The translations under genes were made by a program, and so were the position numbers. Below, in pieces: positions 14,201 to 27,900 of a DNA stretch of 64,000 bases. The stretch is from assembly GCA_963920765.1 (NCBI GenBank), contig OY987244.1:5706501-5770500 (forward strand), read 5' to 3'. Source of the stretch: Ulota crispa (lineage: Eukaryota; Streptophyta; Bryopsida; Orthotrichales; Orthotrichaceae). Each line of letters opens with the position of its first letter. The stretch's first letter is position 1. The notes under the pieces are model-generated. The model saw only the letters and a list, made by a program, of their open reading frames with translations. It did not search any database and was not told the DNA's origin.

Positions 14201-17200
14201 TGCTTCTACTACGGAGCCAAGCAAGGTCATTGACGACTCTGGGACTGTCAAAGAAATCCCTCTCAGAGAAGAAACAGAGGAGAGCAGAAGCACGCGAAGA
14301 TTTCCTTCGGTAAGAGCAACTAGGTTACTACTGAAAAGATATGCGGCACCAAATGTTCCTCCTGAAAGTGGTGATATGTCAGTTGACATTCAAAAGGATA
14401 CGCCGTTCCAGAATTACAGTGTGCTGAAGCGATGTGAGTGTCTTGAGTTGCTTTGGACTTCCCGAAATCATTGTCAAACTTGCCATGAAACATACGAATC
14501 GACATCTGAGTTTCAGACTCACTTAAATGGCTGCCCTCCTGGTAGTAAACTCAACCGGGAAAATGTCCCTAAAGAAATTCAGCCACAAATGCCTCCAAAA
14601 GCAAAGAAGACGAAAAAGTTGTCTTCTTTTGACACACCGCCGGACTTGCATCAAACCATTGCCAAAGCTGGGAGTGCATCTAGAAATGAGAGGGGAAAGA
14701 AAGGTCTGAAGAGAGGAGGTTCACAACCAGCAGTTGACGAGGATGTGGAAATGGAACCTGCCGAATCAATCGATCTTTTATCTGAGTATGTCGAAAGTTT
14801 ACAACCGCAGAAGATTCCTGAAGTTCAGTTTCCTGTTGAGCATACTCCTTCGAATGGCCTCTTGAAGGCCTTGGAAGAACTAATAGAGACTCCTTCACTG
14901 AAACTTGCAAGTAAACCACCAGAACAGCCAGTGGAAACTATTCAGGAGCCAAGAAATGAAAATGAGACTTTCGCAACGGCTTTCTCTGTGGATGACTGGG
15001 ATGCCAATCTATTGCCTGCAAAGTTTGGTGTAGGGAGCGGGAGGCAAATCGCCGATGCCAATGAACCTCAGAAGCCTGCGGTTTTGAGTTCTAACCAGTT
15101 TAGTTGCTCAAATAATGGTGAAGGCAACACTGGCGGTTGGGTAGATGATTTGAATGTCTCCAAAGAGTGCGTTCAAGAACACGACTTGAATGCCAACCAG
15201 TTAGACTGCTCAAGTAATCGACAGGGCGCTCAAGGAAATAGTGGCGGCTGGGTGAACGATCTGAATATCTCTGATCAGCAATTCAGAGACCAGGAGTTAT
15301 ACTTGCATCAAGCAAACAACTCAAATATTTCACAAAATGGTCAAGGCAACATTGGTGGATGGGCGAATGACTTGAACATCTCCAATCAAAGCTTCACCGA
15401 CCAGTTGATGGGGTCCAACAGGTTGGATGGCTCCAGTACCGCACATGGTAATCATGGCAACAGTGGGGGATGGGCGAACGATTCGAACGTTGCCAATCAG
15501 AGCCTCAGAACAGATGCGCCAGCTTCATTTGGGTACCATCCTCCTGCTTCATTAATGCTTTCTACTCCTCAGTCCAGTCATGAGAGGATAAACCAAATTG
15601 GGTTCTCAGACCGAGGTCGCTCATTTGCCCCCCCTGTACAAAACTCTCATGTCTTTGATCCCTCTCTTATAGTTCCATCATCTCCTGATTACCCTTCTAT
15701 GGAGGGGTTTCCTTCTTTGGAGCCTTCAACCCCTGCAGCTTCCCAGTATCAACAGCTTATGCCCTCTCAGAACACCTTGGCCCAGTCACCTGTAGCTAAT
15801 ACTAACTTTCTACGTTCCTTGAACGATTCAACTCCTAAGCATGTACCTTACAATCAGTACCTTTCCCCTTTAGACCATACAACCCCGCCTCAGCAACTGA
15901 CCTTCCAGCAAATGCTGTCTTCTCCTCATGATTCTCTGAATGTCTCATCTTCATTGTATCCCAACTTCCTGCCTATTCCTGAAAATGTGAATACTACGTC
16001 CTTGTCCTACTCTAATCTTCTCCATTCCCGTGATAGTAGAAACCCGCAACCTGTACTCTACCCTCAGTATAATTCACCTCTTGAGGATATAAATCTTAAT
16101 TCAACAAGCAACTCTGATGCTTCCTCTTTTCCTAATCTGAATTATACAAACTCCTCTGCCGCACCTTACGGTAATTTAGGCTCAAATTTTAGCCCATCGG
16201 GCTTACGTCATTCAAATACGAATACTCATTCTAACCCCTCTTTGTACACCGACTTGAACCCTTCTGCCTCACGTCCCGCCAGACTGAACCTGCATTCTAG
16301 CACTCTGTTGGCCAACTTTGATACCGATTCAAATCCTTCGGTCCCTCACCAAGCCGGCCTGAATGCCAACTTTAATCCTTCTTTATTCACTAGCTTGAAT
16401 GCCAGCAATTCTCCCGCTCCATCATATGGTCACTTTCCTCTTAGCAACAATACTGAGGAGCTAGAAACCAAAAAGTATGAAGTGGGAAGATTCAACTCTA
16501 ACTCATGGTTTGATTCTCAGAGCGCTACAGAGCCTGTCACCTTAGAACGTCCTGCGGTTATCCCTACCAAACCTACTGCACGGCGATCTTCAACTTGGGA
16601 TTATTTGATCAACCTTCCTTTCCCCTCATCTCAAGGAAATGAGAGGTCGGTTCAGAGGCATACTGACGAGCCACCTGGAAATCAGTCATCACCTCCACCT
16701 ATTGAAGCTGGGTCTCTGCCTTTTGATAACATGATTGAGAAGCCACAGCGGGAAGATTTGAATATACGGGCAGCTCCCGTAGATAATGGTGCTCTCGCTC
16801 TAGACCCGATGTTTGAGGAACAGCAGATGAACAGCCAAATCAATAACTTCACTCAAGGTGCTGTACCTGTGAGAGCGGACTCCATTACATTAGATCTGAT
16901 GCTCAAGAAACAGGAGCACGAGCACAAGATTGTTCGCGAGACAACTGGTCCCAACGAAGTTGGTTCTTTGTCTATTGATTTGATGTCTTATCCAGAAGAA
17001 CACATAGAAATCATGCCGGCTGATCTTATGGGCACTGTCGAAGAAGCATGTATTGATGGTGTGCAGCTTGAACCCATTGAAGCTGCCAAAGAAAGCGATG
17101 TCCAGGAGGATTGTACTGACGCTGCTAAAGAATCCTTTCAAGCTTGTGTCGAAGGTGACCCCAATGAAGCTGGTAAAGATGCATGTATGGAAGATGCCCA

Positions 17201-17994
17201 GGTTGGGGCACAAGGAAAAGCAGCAATAGACAGAGCTGAGGCCAAGCAAGGAGAGGTATTAGCAAGCTCGGAACAGAAGACGAGTCTACCGCCTCAGGTT
17301 CCAGCTGCTAATGTCTCAGGTGGGAGGAAGCCAGTGAAGAGGTTTCCTGTGGTAAATGCATCAGTGTGCCCCTTGGTGGGTGAACAGAAAGACTTGTTGA
17401 AAGAACTGCAGATTAGTTTGTTGGACATGGAAGCTGCTCTGGCGACTGATGTGATGGAGTCTTCTCGAGCTTCACCGGTGAGACGTCGTGCGTGGCGGGC
17501 GTTTGTGAAGGCAACTTCGTGTATCTATGAGGTAAACAGTTGTGTCCCTTTGTTCAAAGTAGTTGTGGGTTTATTGAAGCACCAAGCTGGTATTAAATAT
17601 TGGTTTTTATGGGCGTTTGTTGTTTAAAGAGTTGCTGTCTTTTTCTTGCTGGAAATTTTCTCATATATCTGTCTTTTTGGCCTGATGATTAAGAGCTGTG
17701 CTTACTTGGCAGGTGATGAAAGCCATAATTCTCTTGGAGTTGATGGTGAAGGCGGAATGCTTAAAGCCGTATTGGGCTTTGTGGTCGTCTCTCTCTGCAG
17801 CTGCCCGGTCATCCTCTCTGTCCTCGTTGGCCTTGAGGCTCTTCGCGTTGGATGGTGCCATTACTTACGAGAGGGTGACGGCTCCAGAAGAAGGAAAAGA
17901 AACTCTTAACTCCAGTAAGAGTATGAAGACCAAGAAAAAGAAGCCGCTAGAGCTGCCTCCGCCTACACCTGCCAAGAAGAAGAAGAAAAAGTGA
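2219..17994 (+). CDS. MBD9: MBD9-like chromatin protein (PHD-MBD-FYRN-FYRC-DDT-bromo-PHD-WHIM), 14 coding exons
   Basis: Exons by GT-AG junctions and conserved frame: 2219-2647, 3534-3618, 4075-4690, 4950-5757, 6207-7455, 8005-8309, 8574-9491, 9699-10040, 10378-10692, 10864-10962, 11302-11937, 12311-13394, 13978-17531, 17713-17994. The product is about 3,573 residues. Segments in order: PHD-like zinc finger (about 217-265), MBD (568-612, LPEDWRVVLRRRP), FYRN (647-705), FYRC (908-1010), DDT (1152-1190, split by an intron), bromodomain (1625-1720, PLDFRTIDARL), second PHD (1778-1825, C4HC3 with LLCDSCDAEYH), WHIM-like segment (2245-2281), a C2H2-like zinc finger (2448-2483), a long Asn/Ser/Pro-rich region, and a conserved C-terminal helix block (RRRAWRAFVK, YWALWSSLSAAA) ending in a Lys-rich tail. 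Arabidopsis MBD9 has the same order and acts with SWR1/ISWI in H2A.Z deposition and flowering control; it is about 2,200 residues, so this protein is much longer. An in-frame TAA at 2141 precedes the first ATG at 2219. Confidence 0.88.
15085..15515 (+). repeat. Four GGW-D/N-D-L/S-N repeats inside the MBD9-like protein
   Basis: Within the 3.55 kb exon, four imperfect repeats of about 37 codons each carry the core GN-x-GGW-(V/A)-(D/N)-D-(L/S)-N. The tryptophans lie near nucleotides 15140, 15252, 15361 and 15473. The repeats are embedded in Asn/Ser-rich, acidic, presumably disordered sequence (about residues 2666-2809). They are coding repeats, not a DNA satellite, because codons differ between copies while GGW is kept. 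GW/WG dipeptides in disordered regions form Argonaute-binding hooks in NRPE1 and SPT5L. That function here is inference only. Confidence 0.7.
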
Positions 17995-20943
17995 AGTGGA
18001 AACCAAGAGTAGTGATGATTTTTAGATGTTCATGCTGCCTGCCTGTTCTGTTGATAGTGAGTTTCAAGCATGGCGGATGGTTCAGAATTCACCTCCAGCT
18101 GGTAGGTATTCTGACCAGCGATTATTTTTTTGTCCAGCCCCATACGGATTGTAGTGAATCATAGCCTAGTCATTGACGCTGTCTGTCCTCGGGCTGGCCA
18201 GTCGTGTATATTCTCATTGTTCATATACAACACGCCTGGAGTAATTACATTGCATTGTCTAACTGACATGTGGAGATTGAAATGTCTAACGTATTTGGTT
18301 TTTCTTTCTGTTGCACTTTGAAGTAACCAACTAACAGGATTATCAGCAGTGGCGATGCTCAGTCTCTTCAACTCTCTCTTCCTTTAACATGTGTGGTTGA
18401 AAGTCGAGATAATTTGATTTACCACCTACGTTAGCTGTTCTAGACTGTTTTCTTGGGTGGCGTCTTTCTTTTTCTCTTGTTCCCTCCCTCGTTTTAATGT
18501 TGCTTTCCCAATATAGCTTTGTTCAGTTCTCTAGCTGCCCGAGGTGCAAGATTAATGACCGTTCAGGAGATCTGAAGAGAGCGCATGCCTCAAAAGGATC
18601 AACTCTATTTTTTCCCTTCCTGAGGAGCTCCTGTTGTGAGGTACGTACATGTTGAGAATTCATGAGATTGAAGGACTGCTGTTGTTCAGTGTTTTCCGGG
18701 CAGACTTGCTTTGAATTTTTATCTTATTGTAGATATTATTCAAGTTTGTTCTTGTCCTTGAACATTTAATGCTACGACAATTTATCGTGATGCGTTGAGG
18801 TGCAGCACAGAAAAAGGCTCTTGTCTATTTTCATTGCTATCTACGTAACTACTTTGGCCATTAACATCCATTAGCTAGTTGGAAGTCACCTACCTAACTT
18901 GTTTGTGCCCGCATTTGCAAGGTGGTAATCAACGCGGAGTCTAGCTAATTGCTGTTATTAGCTTCGTGCAAACAGACATAGAATTTCAAAGCATTGGTAT
19001 GTGTATAATAAGTGTCACTTAACTAAAGAAGGGAATAAAATTACCTCGTAGAGGATGTATTTAAAGTTATTCAAGTTTTTGAAAGTTGGCAGAAGTTTGC
19101 CAACTTACACAAACTTGATTATTTAGCAACTAATCCGAGTTAGGATCTAGTTCTACTTGGTTGTTCTAACCTAGATTGTTCTGAACTATCCGGCTAACAA
19201 GGATTTTTGTGTCTGAGCTCTTCACATGATGCTTGCAGGATCTTAGGAATTCATGGAAGCTTTAATCAAAGTCACTATATTCGAGTTTAGCCTTTGCAGC
19301 CAGGGTTTCAACAAATTGGATTTATTTACATAAAAGTACTCTGAATCTATGGATTAACAATAATATGTGCTGTGTTGTATTGCGATGAATTCTGCTTTTC
19401 CTTTGAATCATGCTACACACCTTCTCATTTGAATATTTGCAAATGTCCATTCTAGAAACGTAATTTTGAGGTATGATATGAAGTTGACGTTCGAACTAAA
19501 AGGTTTAGATTCAGAATTGTATCCGTGTCGTTGGTATGATTCATGGTTTCTATCAGCAATGTTTTTATGAATTTTATGAAGTGGAGGATTTAAAACCCCT
19601 TCCTAGAATGTGATTGCAACGAAGGCATTGAAAATTGTTGAGTGAGTGAAGTGTGTAAGAATGGGTTTGAAATGTGACATAACATAGCGGTGGGGTTTAT
19701 TCCTTAGATATTTATATTGCGCATATCTATGAACTCTGAATTCAATTTTGCACTATGTCTTATAAATTTCTTGGTGTCACATGGTTCCAATGTATGGATT
19801 AGAAGAATTTTTGGAAATTCAAATTGCACAAAACTTGGAAAAACCTACCAAAAATTTAATTAAAAAGTAAATATATATATATTTTATTTAAATTGAACCA
19901 TGATTATCCCAATTCCAAAAAAGTTATAGAAGAAATTTTGAAGTTTTTTGGAAATGCTTGTTAGGAGAAAAGATGTGCATATGGATGTTTTTTATATATC
20001 CATGCAATCAGATTTCAAAAACTCATCACCAATGCGTTTTAATCAAACTAAGGGTTTTGAACATAATGACTATTAAAAACATCTAGCAAATTATAGGATC
20101 CTATTAGGAATAGAGAAAAAAATGAGTTTGCACTTTTGAGTGTATTACTTGGATATTGTAAGAATAAGTTGTGAATTCTTAAAGAACAAATTGCCATTGC
20201 ACCCAAAACCACTTTTAAGATTTCATGTTCACATGTTGTACATCCTTGTCACTACATCTATTCACTTCCACAGATTTTTCAAGATTTTAGAGGTGACAGT
20301 TATGGGGACATTGACGCTTATGGGTGTTCCTACCTTATGTATGATAATTCACCAAGAATGGGGTGTTGGTTTACAGCCAAATCTCGCCCATGGTATCTAA
20401 AGATATTAGATATCCTTTTTCACGTGCAGAGTGCCGCAGTCGCTCTCGTTAGTTTGTGCTTACAATTAAATAGTCATAGCAAAGTTATCAAGCCGCCGCC
20501 ACATTTTTGTCTAAAGGTCTATTAAAATGTGGTTCGAGAGGCATCAAATGAATCAAAAATTTAACTTAACGACTAATGATACGCTGCCAGTAACCTAGTG
20601 TATATAAACAGGTGAAGATCAGATCACGAAGGAGAGTGTAAGGTAGAAGCCAGGGTTTTTTTTTTTCATTTTTTAAGAAGTACCAAAGTGGCTATTTAAA
20701 ATGTTATAGTGGTGCTCTATATTTCAACATTCATCCACATATTGGATAGAAAATATCACATTAGCACATATTACATGTCTATAATTTGGTTTTCATCCAC
20801 AATTTGACAATTTCATCCAAGTTTTTTCTTAAAGTTTGAAGTTTATTGGCAATTTCATCCAAATAATCGTGTTTTTTTTTTTTCTATAGGCTTGGTGCCA
20901 GTCAAAAAAATTGGTGCAATTTTGCTCCAAGTCACCAAAAAAA
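17995..20943. other. 3' flank of the MBD9-like gene, no gene seen
   Basis: The first few hundred bases are probably the 3' untranslated region. The rest is AT-rich with only short random open frames. I see no RNA gene, no intact transposon end pair and no recognisable protein fragment. Confidence 0.5.
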
Positions 20944-21145
20944 AGAAACCTTGGTAGGAGGTTCTAAAAGCGTGTGAGTTGTAAAACGATGCACCTTCTC
21001 AAATGTACTTTCTTTGTACATGTTGTTTTTCATAATCCTTCAAAAAGAAACCTTGGTAGGAGGTTGTAAAAGCTTGCGGGCTATAAAATAGTGCACCTTC
21101 TCAACTATACTTTGTGTGTACATGTTGTTTTTCATAATCCTTCAA
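20944..21145 (+). repeat. Tandem duplication, about 102 bp, two copies, with a partial inverted copy downstream
   Basis: Copy 1 (about 20944-21043) and copy 2 (about 21046-21145) both begin AGAAACCTTGGTAGGAGGTT and end CATAATCCTTCAA. Shortly downstream (about 21159-21205) a segment with TACATTTGAGGAGGTGCACC is the inverse complement of the middle of the unit, so the locus can also fold back. No coding content. Confidence 0.75.
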
Positions 21146-21457
21146 CAATGTACAAGCAATGTACATTTGAGGAGGTGCACCATTTTAGAGCCCTTTGTGG
21201 CCTTTCCACTTCAAAATTTCATAACTAATTCCACTAAGCTCCAAAAAATCATGAAACAATTTAAATTAGATGCCAATTTCTCTTGTCTTTCAAGGAAAAT
21301 TTATTGAAAAACATTTCAAGAAGTTTCACCTCCCCAAAATTTAGTTTTAGCCCTTAGATGCTCCATTCATGAGCCTCCTACCTTAATTGCAACAATCCTG
21401 GGATTGGGCTCAAGGATTGCAAGCCTATGCAAGTCTGACTACCATGCATTGTGTTAA

Positions 21458-21862
21458 CCCTTTAAGGACCGGTTGACCTGTTTGTGGTTGATTTTTACTC
21501 TTTTCAATTTGTAAAAAGAGCATGTCAAGGAATTTGATGACGTGGCAAAGGGGACGGATTTAGGGAATTGGAAAGTGAAAAGTTTAGGACAATAGTCAAG
21601 CCAATCTGAGGTGGCATGTGGCCATAGGGTTGAAAAAACCAAAAGAGTACTGGCTGAAAATACACCAATAATTGCAAAAAGATGGTCATACCAACTAAAG
21701 AGTGAGCATACTTCATGATGTTTAAAACTAAACCCTGCAAGATACTTCCATCTATAGGGTCAAATTTGTCGTAGACATCTGTATTCAAAAGTTTGAAAAT
21801 TTCCTTCAAATGGCCATACAAAGAATTGCCCACCCCCCAAATCAACCACGGTCCGTAAAGGG
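21458..21862. mobile_element. TTAA-family MITE, 405 bp
   Basis: Flanked by TTAA at 21454-21457 and 21863-21866. The left end is CCCTTTAAGGACCGG and the right end is its near-complement. There is no transposase. It lies just downstream of the aldolase stop codon. Confidence 0.85.
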
Positions 21863-21985
21863 TTAAGCCGCACAAGCAGTTCGGTTGCAAGCAGCGAGAG
21901 TTCAGTTTGCAAAAGAAGAGTCAGTGTGCTGTCCGACCGATTGTTCGACTTGAGCAGGATCGATCGATCAGGAACCGTTGATAAA

Positions 21986-24900
21986 TCAGTACCGGTAGTC
22001 TTTGACGTGGAGAGTGCCGGCATCACCACCGGAGTCGCCCTTGTACTTGCCCAGCACGGCTTCGGAGTTGGCCTTGGCACGGTTGTAGAGCACACGCTGT
22101 GCCGACACCCAGTTCTTCTTCTCGCCACCCCACGTCTTGAGCACACTGGCCTGCAAGGCACGGCCATAGCTGAAGCTCAGCGTCCATGGCTTGAGCGTTT
22201 GCAGGGCGTTCATGGCGTTCAGGTTGATGGTGGCCTCTTCCTCGCTCTGGCCCCCGCTGAGGAACATGACTGCTGGTACCGCCGGCGGCACCGTCCGCTG
22301 CAACGCGCGCACTGTGAACTTGGCTATGATCTCGCAGCTTACCTTGGGAGCGTCCGAACCAGGGGTCACCTGCAATGCCGCCAGGACCATGCAAGCAAAT
22401 CAGCCATGAAAGTGCAATTTCACACACGACAAAATAGCAAACTTTTTGGAAAAATTAATGCCACGTGTGTACATAGGATGAATCAATACACATTTTTGAA
22501 GAAGCGCAAACATATGCTTACAATTTGTGGGAAACAAAACCATGCACAAAGTTAATTATGTGAAGAGTGTTCCCTCCTGTTTTTCAACACATGGAATTCC
22601 ACCTCTATTGTTTGAACATTTTTCTTAACATTTGTTGCAAAGTTGCAAACCTACACCATGGTTGTTACTTTGGGCAAGTTTTGGTTGTTGTACAACACAA
22701 GTGGATGCATAAAAAAGGACAACATAGATGGATGTGTCCGCCTATACTGTCTTTTTTGTGTTTGCTTGTGTTGTCTGATATCTAGCCATATACTCATCCA
22801 AAGTAACAACCATGTTCTAAATCAATAAAAGAAACACCAATTTTACTAAATTGCCTCCATGTTGTTCCTTTGAACACCATATTTAACACCATATTTGTTA
22901 ATTTGGGAAAAATCATACATTTTGGGACTTTCAAATTTTGAACTGAAAGTTTAAGGAAGTCTCCTAAACCCTAGCTTGTAGCGTTTTTTTTGTACACATG
23001 TCTTCACTTGAGAGGAGGAATTTACGAGGGAAAAAATCTTAGTGGCTTAGATTGAATCTGATGCCTTTGAATTTAGTTTAAGGTAACTTTTTGGGTTTAA
23101 GGTGGAGTACAAAGTGGGACACTTGTTTTTCCCAAATTAACAAATATGGTGTTATTTGTTAATTTGGAAAAAAAACTCAATTTTGGGACATTTGAGTTTT
23201 GTGTTTTCAAAAGATTTTTGGTGATTTATAGTGAATTTATGATGATTTCTTCAAGACCTTACATCTATAACGAATTATTTTGAAAGAATTATCAAAAAAA
23301 CTCACTTTAAACCCCGAAATATCCCCACAAATACAAAATTTAGTATATGTTCTCAACATTTGTTTTGCAAAAGATTTTTTTTTCTAAATGAACAAATATT
23401 GAGTTTATGGCGCAGCTTAGGTTGCACTAGATAAACCCAAAACTCTACATTCATCTAAGGCGTTTTTGAAAATTATGTCACTAGTTTTGGCGCACAAATA
23501 GTGAGTAGTTTAAGAAAATCATCTTCAAAAACTAGAAAGAAAAGGTAAATTTCCTTGAGTTACCAATGATTTTTGTTTTCGATTCTATGTAGTGTGAGGC
23601 TGTGAGCCACAAACACCATATTATGTAATCTGGGTAAAAGGGTATTTTTTGGAACTTTTGAAGGTTCTAGGTGATCACCTAAAACCAAGCTCTAGTGATT
23701 TTTTGGTGCACGTGCCCTCACCTAAGAGGAGGAATTTGAGAGGGAAAAATCTTAGTGGCCCAGACTGAATCTGATACCTTCAAATCTGGTTTAAGGTAAC
23801 TTTTTGGGTTTACGATGGAGTACAAAATGGTACCTCCCTTTTTCCCAGATTACATAACATGGTGTTCACATTTTTATGACTTTAGGATATACCGTTCCAT
23901 CTTTTACAAAGTCCATGTGGAGGGAGGATTGTGTGGGTTAGGCTAGGTACCATGTTGGGTTTGAGTAAGGTGCCTTCCAACAAGACATGTTGGTCGTTGA
24001 GGGCTTTGTAGCAGGCAGCCAAGACGCGCTCCGTGACCTCAGCGCACTTGCGGATGTCGTGGGAGCCATCAGACAAAACCTCCGGCTCCACGATGGGCAC
24101 CAGCCCATTCTCTTGGCACAAGATGGCGTAGCGGGCTAGCCCTTGTGCATTTTGCTGGATGCCCAGCTCCGAAGGCTCCGTGTGTCCGATCTTCAACACA
24201 GCTCTCCACTTGGCAAAGCGGGCACCTGCGTCGTAGTATTTCTTACACCGGGCTCCAAGACCGTCGTGACCTTGCGTGGTGGTCTCCCCGTTGGTCCCTG
24301 CAAGGGCAATGGTGCCCGTGTCCACTTTGATTCCTATCATCAACCACTGCTATGCATTAGTACATTGAAACGTTTGATAGGCGCTAAGGTAGTCACTCTA
24401 AAACCGTCACTTTAAGGGCTATTCTGGATTTTCATGTGCTTTTCAAGACATGAAGATTTTCTGCCTAATTTTCTGTCAAAGAGAAATGGATGCTAAATGT
24501 AACTCAATTTTTTCCATATTTTTTGAAGCATTATTGAATTGTTGATGAATTTTCAAAGTTTTTTGTAGTAGGCACCCATCTGTGACCCTAGGTTTCCCAT
24601 AAAGCGTCCCCTTGCAACTTGTAAAGAGATCAAGTGAATAGAGGAGTTTGATTGGCTCTTGCAATAAAATACACCTTTTATTTTAAGACTAAGAAGGGTC
24701 CATTCAAGAACCATTTCATATCCATTCTTGGATGGGCTATGGATGATTTTAAATGTGAGGGTTGCAATTAGAGCCCACTACCTTACTGGTTGCACATTAT
24801 TCCAAGTTTCTTTCCTTACAGCACTGACTCTTTCTCTATCTGTTTAACCCCTAACGCCTGAGGCCTTTTTTTGGGCTTTTAGGAATTTGCTTCAAATTGA

Positions 24901-27900
24901 TCAAAAAGGCAACATTTTAATAAGTTGTGTCAAGTTCCTCTTGAATTGTAACCGTACAAATTCAAACTAGTTATGTTAGAGGTCACACAAGAAAAGAAAA
25001 CACAACAATACCACTAATAGATTGAAAGATTATAATGTTTGATCATGAGGGTGTTAAAACTACAAAAATAACTTGAAGCCTTTGAATCTTCCTTTCACAT
25101 ATTGGATTTTAAAAAATGACTATCAAAAAACTATAAGGTTAAAGGAAATGACATGCATAATCCCAATCACTTTATAGCTTTTCAAAATCTCTTCCACAAT
25201 TTTTTCAAATGAATTTTTTGTTGAAATTTTTCTCCAAGATCTAGTGTATGTGAGGCTCATTTTCAAGAGCTCTCAACACTAGAGAAAGTTAAGACCCTTG
25301 CACAAAAGCTTGAATAAAAAACTCATAATTGATAATTTGAAAATCGGATTGTTGATCCTCAAATTAGACTTCACAAAGAATAAATCCAAAATGTAAACTA
25401 CTAAAAATAGCAACTCAATCAGGTTTATTAAACCTCAGAATATTGCAGACACCAAAATTTGGTGCCGTAGGCATTTAGGGGCTAAGGGCCGCTTTACACT
25501 ATGCCAAAGGTCAAGGGGCTATCAATTTTCACCAATAATATTGCAAGAAATCAAGAGTTTGACCTCTTGACCCTTCACACTAGAGGCCAAAGTCCCTCAC
25601 CTTCCACGACATCATTCTTTTATCCAAAACAATGGCCTCTCAAAAAAAAGTTTGGGTTAAGCAAAAATAGAGACCCAAACTATGGTTGAAAGGTTGTCAA
25701 TTTCTTTTACATAAAGTAATAAAAACAAACAAGGTCTTGACGGTTAGATTTGAAAGGTCTAATAAATGATATGAATTTGGTCTTTGGGCTTGGCATCTAG
25801 AGGCTTCACACAATGGCCATTCAAGTTGAGAGGCTATATAGAAGTTCAATGTCAAGAGTTTAGATTTTGAGCATGGTCTTTGTAGGCTTCACACTAAGGG
25901 CAACCAAAGGTTTCAAAAACAATGTTTCATTGCCTATTTTGAGCCCATTTCTTAACGAAGTTTGGCCACTCAATTTAATAGCCTCTCAGCTTGGGTCAAC
26001 TATAGAGTGAAGTGGCCCCAAGTCAAATTTTTTTTTTTTCCATTTTACAAGGGTAGAACGTCCTCACTACTTAGCACCCAAGAATGCAAGCAAATAAAGA
26101 AAAAATGGACAAAATTGGATAGAATCATCAGCATGTGTGTAGGTTCATCCATAAACAATACTAATATTAGTAAACTTCATCCAAAATTTGACAAATTTGA
26201 TGTTAGCTTGGGGAGGGGTTTGGCAATATCAACCATTTCTGAAATGTTACGGTAGCCAATGAAAATTTGAGGTAAGATTTAGCCAGAAAAAAAAAACCCC
26301 TGTCCAAAGTATGTTTTAGTGACAGAGGGGAGAGGGAAGCGTGCCTGTCATGACGCCGCCTTCTTCGAGGAGTTTGACGAAGGGCTTGCCAGCGAGGGTC
26401 TTCTGGTAGAGCGTCTCCTCGAAGACCAGGGCGCCGCTGAGGAACTGGTGCGTGCCGGGCGCTGTGAAGAGCATCTCCCGGAGTGCCTGCCGGTTGGCCT
26501 CCGTGTTCTCCACGTTGATGCTCGTCAGGCGCACTCCGATGGTGCTCGTGCTCTCGTCCGCCGCCAGAATGCCCTTCCCCGGCGTCCCCACGTACTTGGC
26601 CGTCCGAATCAGCTCATCTGCCACACACATCACACATCACCCCCACACAACACACATTCAGGCTCAGCAGCCATCTCTCCCGTGGACATCCCACAACTCC
26701 TCTCTCCCCATTCATCCATACATCCATTCACACTTAAAGCCACGAACACCATATAACGAGTTATTCGTTAAGTTGGGAGAAACGGAGGTACCATTTTGTA
26801 CTCCACCTTAAACCCAAAAAGTCACCTTAAATCAGATTCAAAGGTATCAGATTCAATTTGAGCCATTAAGATTTTTTCCCTCGCAAATTCCTCCTCTCAA
26901 ATGAGGACAAGTGTACCAAAAAAAACTTTGAGCTTGATTTTTAGAGGCCTCTTGAAACCTTCAAAAGTCCCAAAATGTAAGCTTTTTCCCAATTAAACGA
27001 ATAACGCGTTATATTTGTTAATTTGGGAAAAATCGTACATTTTGGGACTTCCAAATTTTGAGCTGAAAGTTTAAGGAAGTCTCCTAAAACTTAACTTGCA
27101 ACGTTTTTTGTGTACAAGTATGTCTTCACTTGAGAGGAGAAATTTACAAGGGAAAAAACCTTAGTGGCTCATACTGAATCTGATACCTTTGGATCTAATT
27201 TAAGGTAACTTTTTGGGTTTAAGATGGAGTACAAAGTGGGACACCTGTTTTTCCCAAATGAACAAATATGATGTTCACGTCACTACTTTCCTGCTGAGTG
27301 TTCTCTAAAAAACACGTTTTTGCTGAACTTCAAAACTATCGGCACATCTGCTTCAACCGCACACATTCAAAAACAATTTGGAATTATTCTGGAATCTGGA
27401 AATTCACATCTACAGTCCACACCGGACCAGGTTTTTGAAGCTAGGTCATAATTTTGAGACTTTATCTAGAGACTATGACAAGCCACTTCAACAAGCATTG
27501 TCAAGAAAATGTATTTTTTGGCTTGCCATTGTTTTGCTGGGGGCATGCATGAATGCAACTCCAGTGAGTTTGGAAACAAGCAATTTATGCTTGAGAATAA
27601 TGATTTCGGCCACTGTATGTCAGACGGTATAAGTGGTTTGGAACGCTGATGATTGATTAATGACAGGGGTGACCATTTGTGTAAAGAGATAGGAATTAGC
27701 CTGGAACATCGTTAACAAAAAAATCAAAACTTAAGAAACCCTGGAGAAACTTTGATGAGGAGGGTCGTGACGATGATCAATTTCACTCAGCCTATAAAAT
27801 TATTGTTTTAAGCCGTCACTAGTAACTAGTAAGACGTATCTTCTTAGCCGAGTCAGCCAATCTGCATTTCCTAAACATTTACAAAAGTTTACTAACATTG

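Noticed and set aside
22023..22427. Alternative minus-strand and plus-strand frames over the last aldolase exon
   Set aside because: Out-of-frame shadows of a high-GC exon; the aldolase frame explains the conservation.
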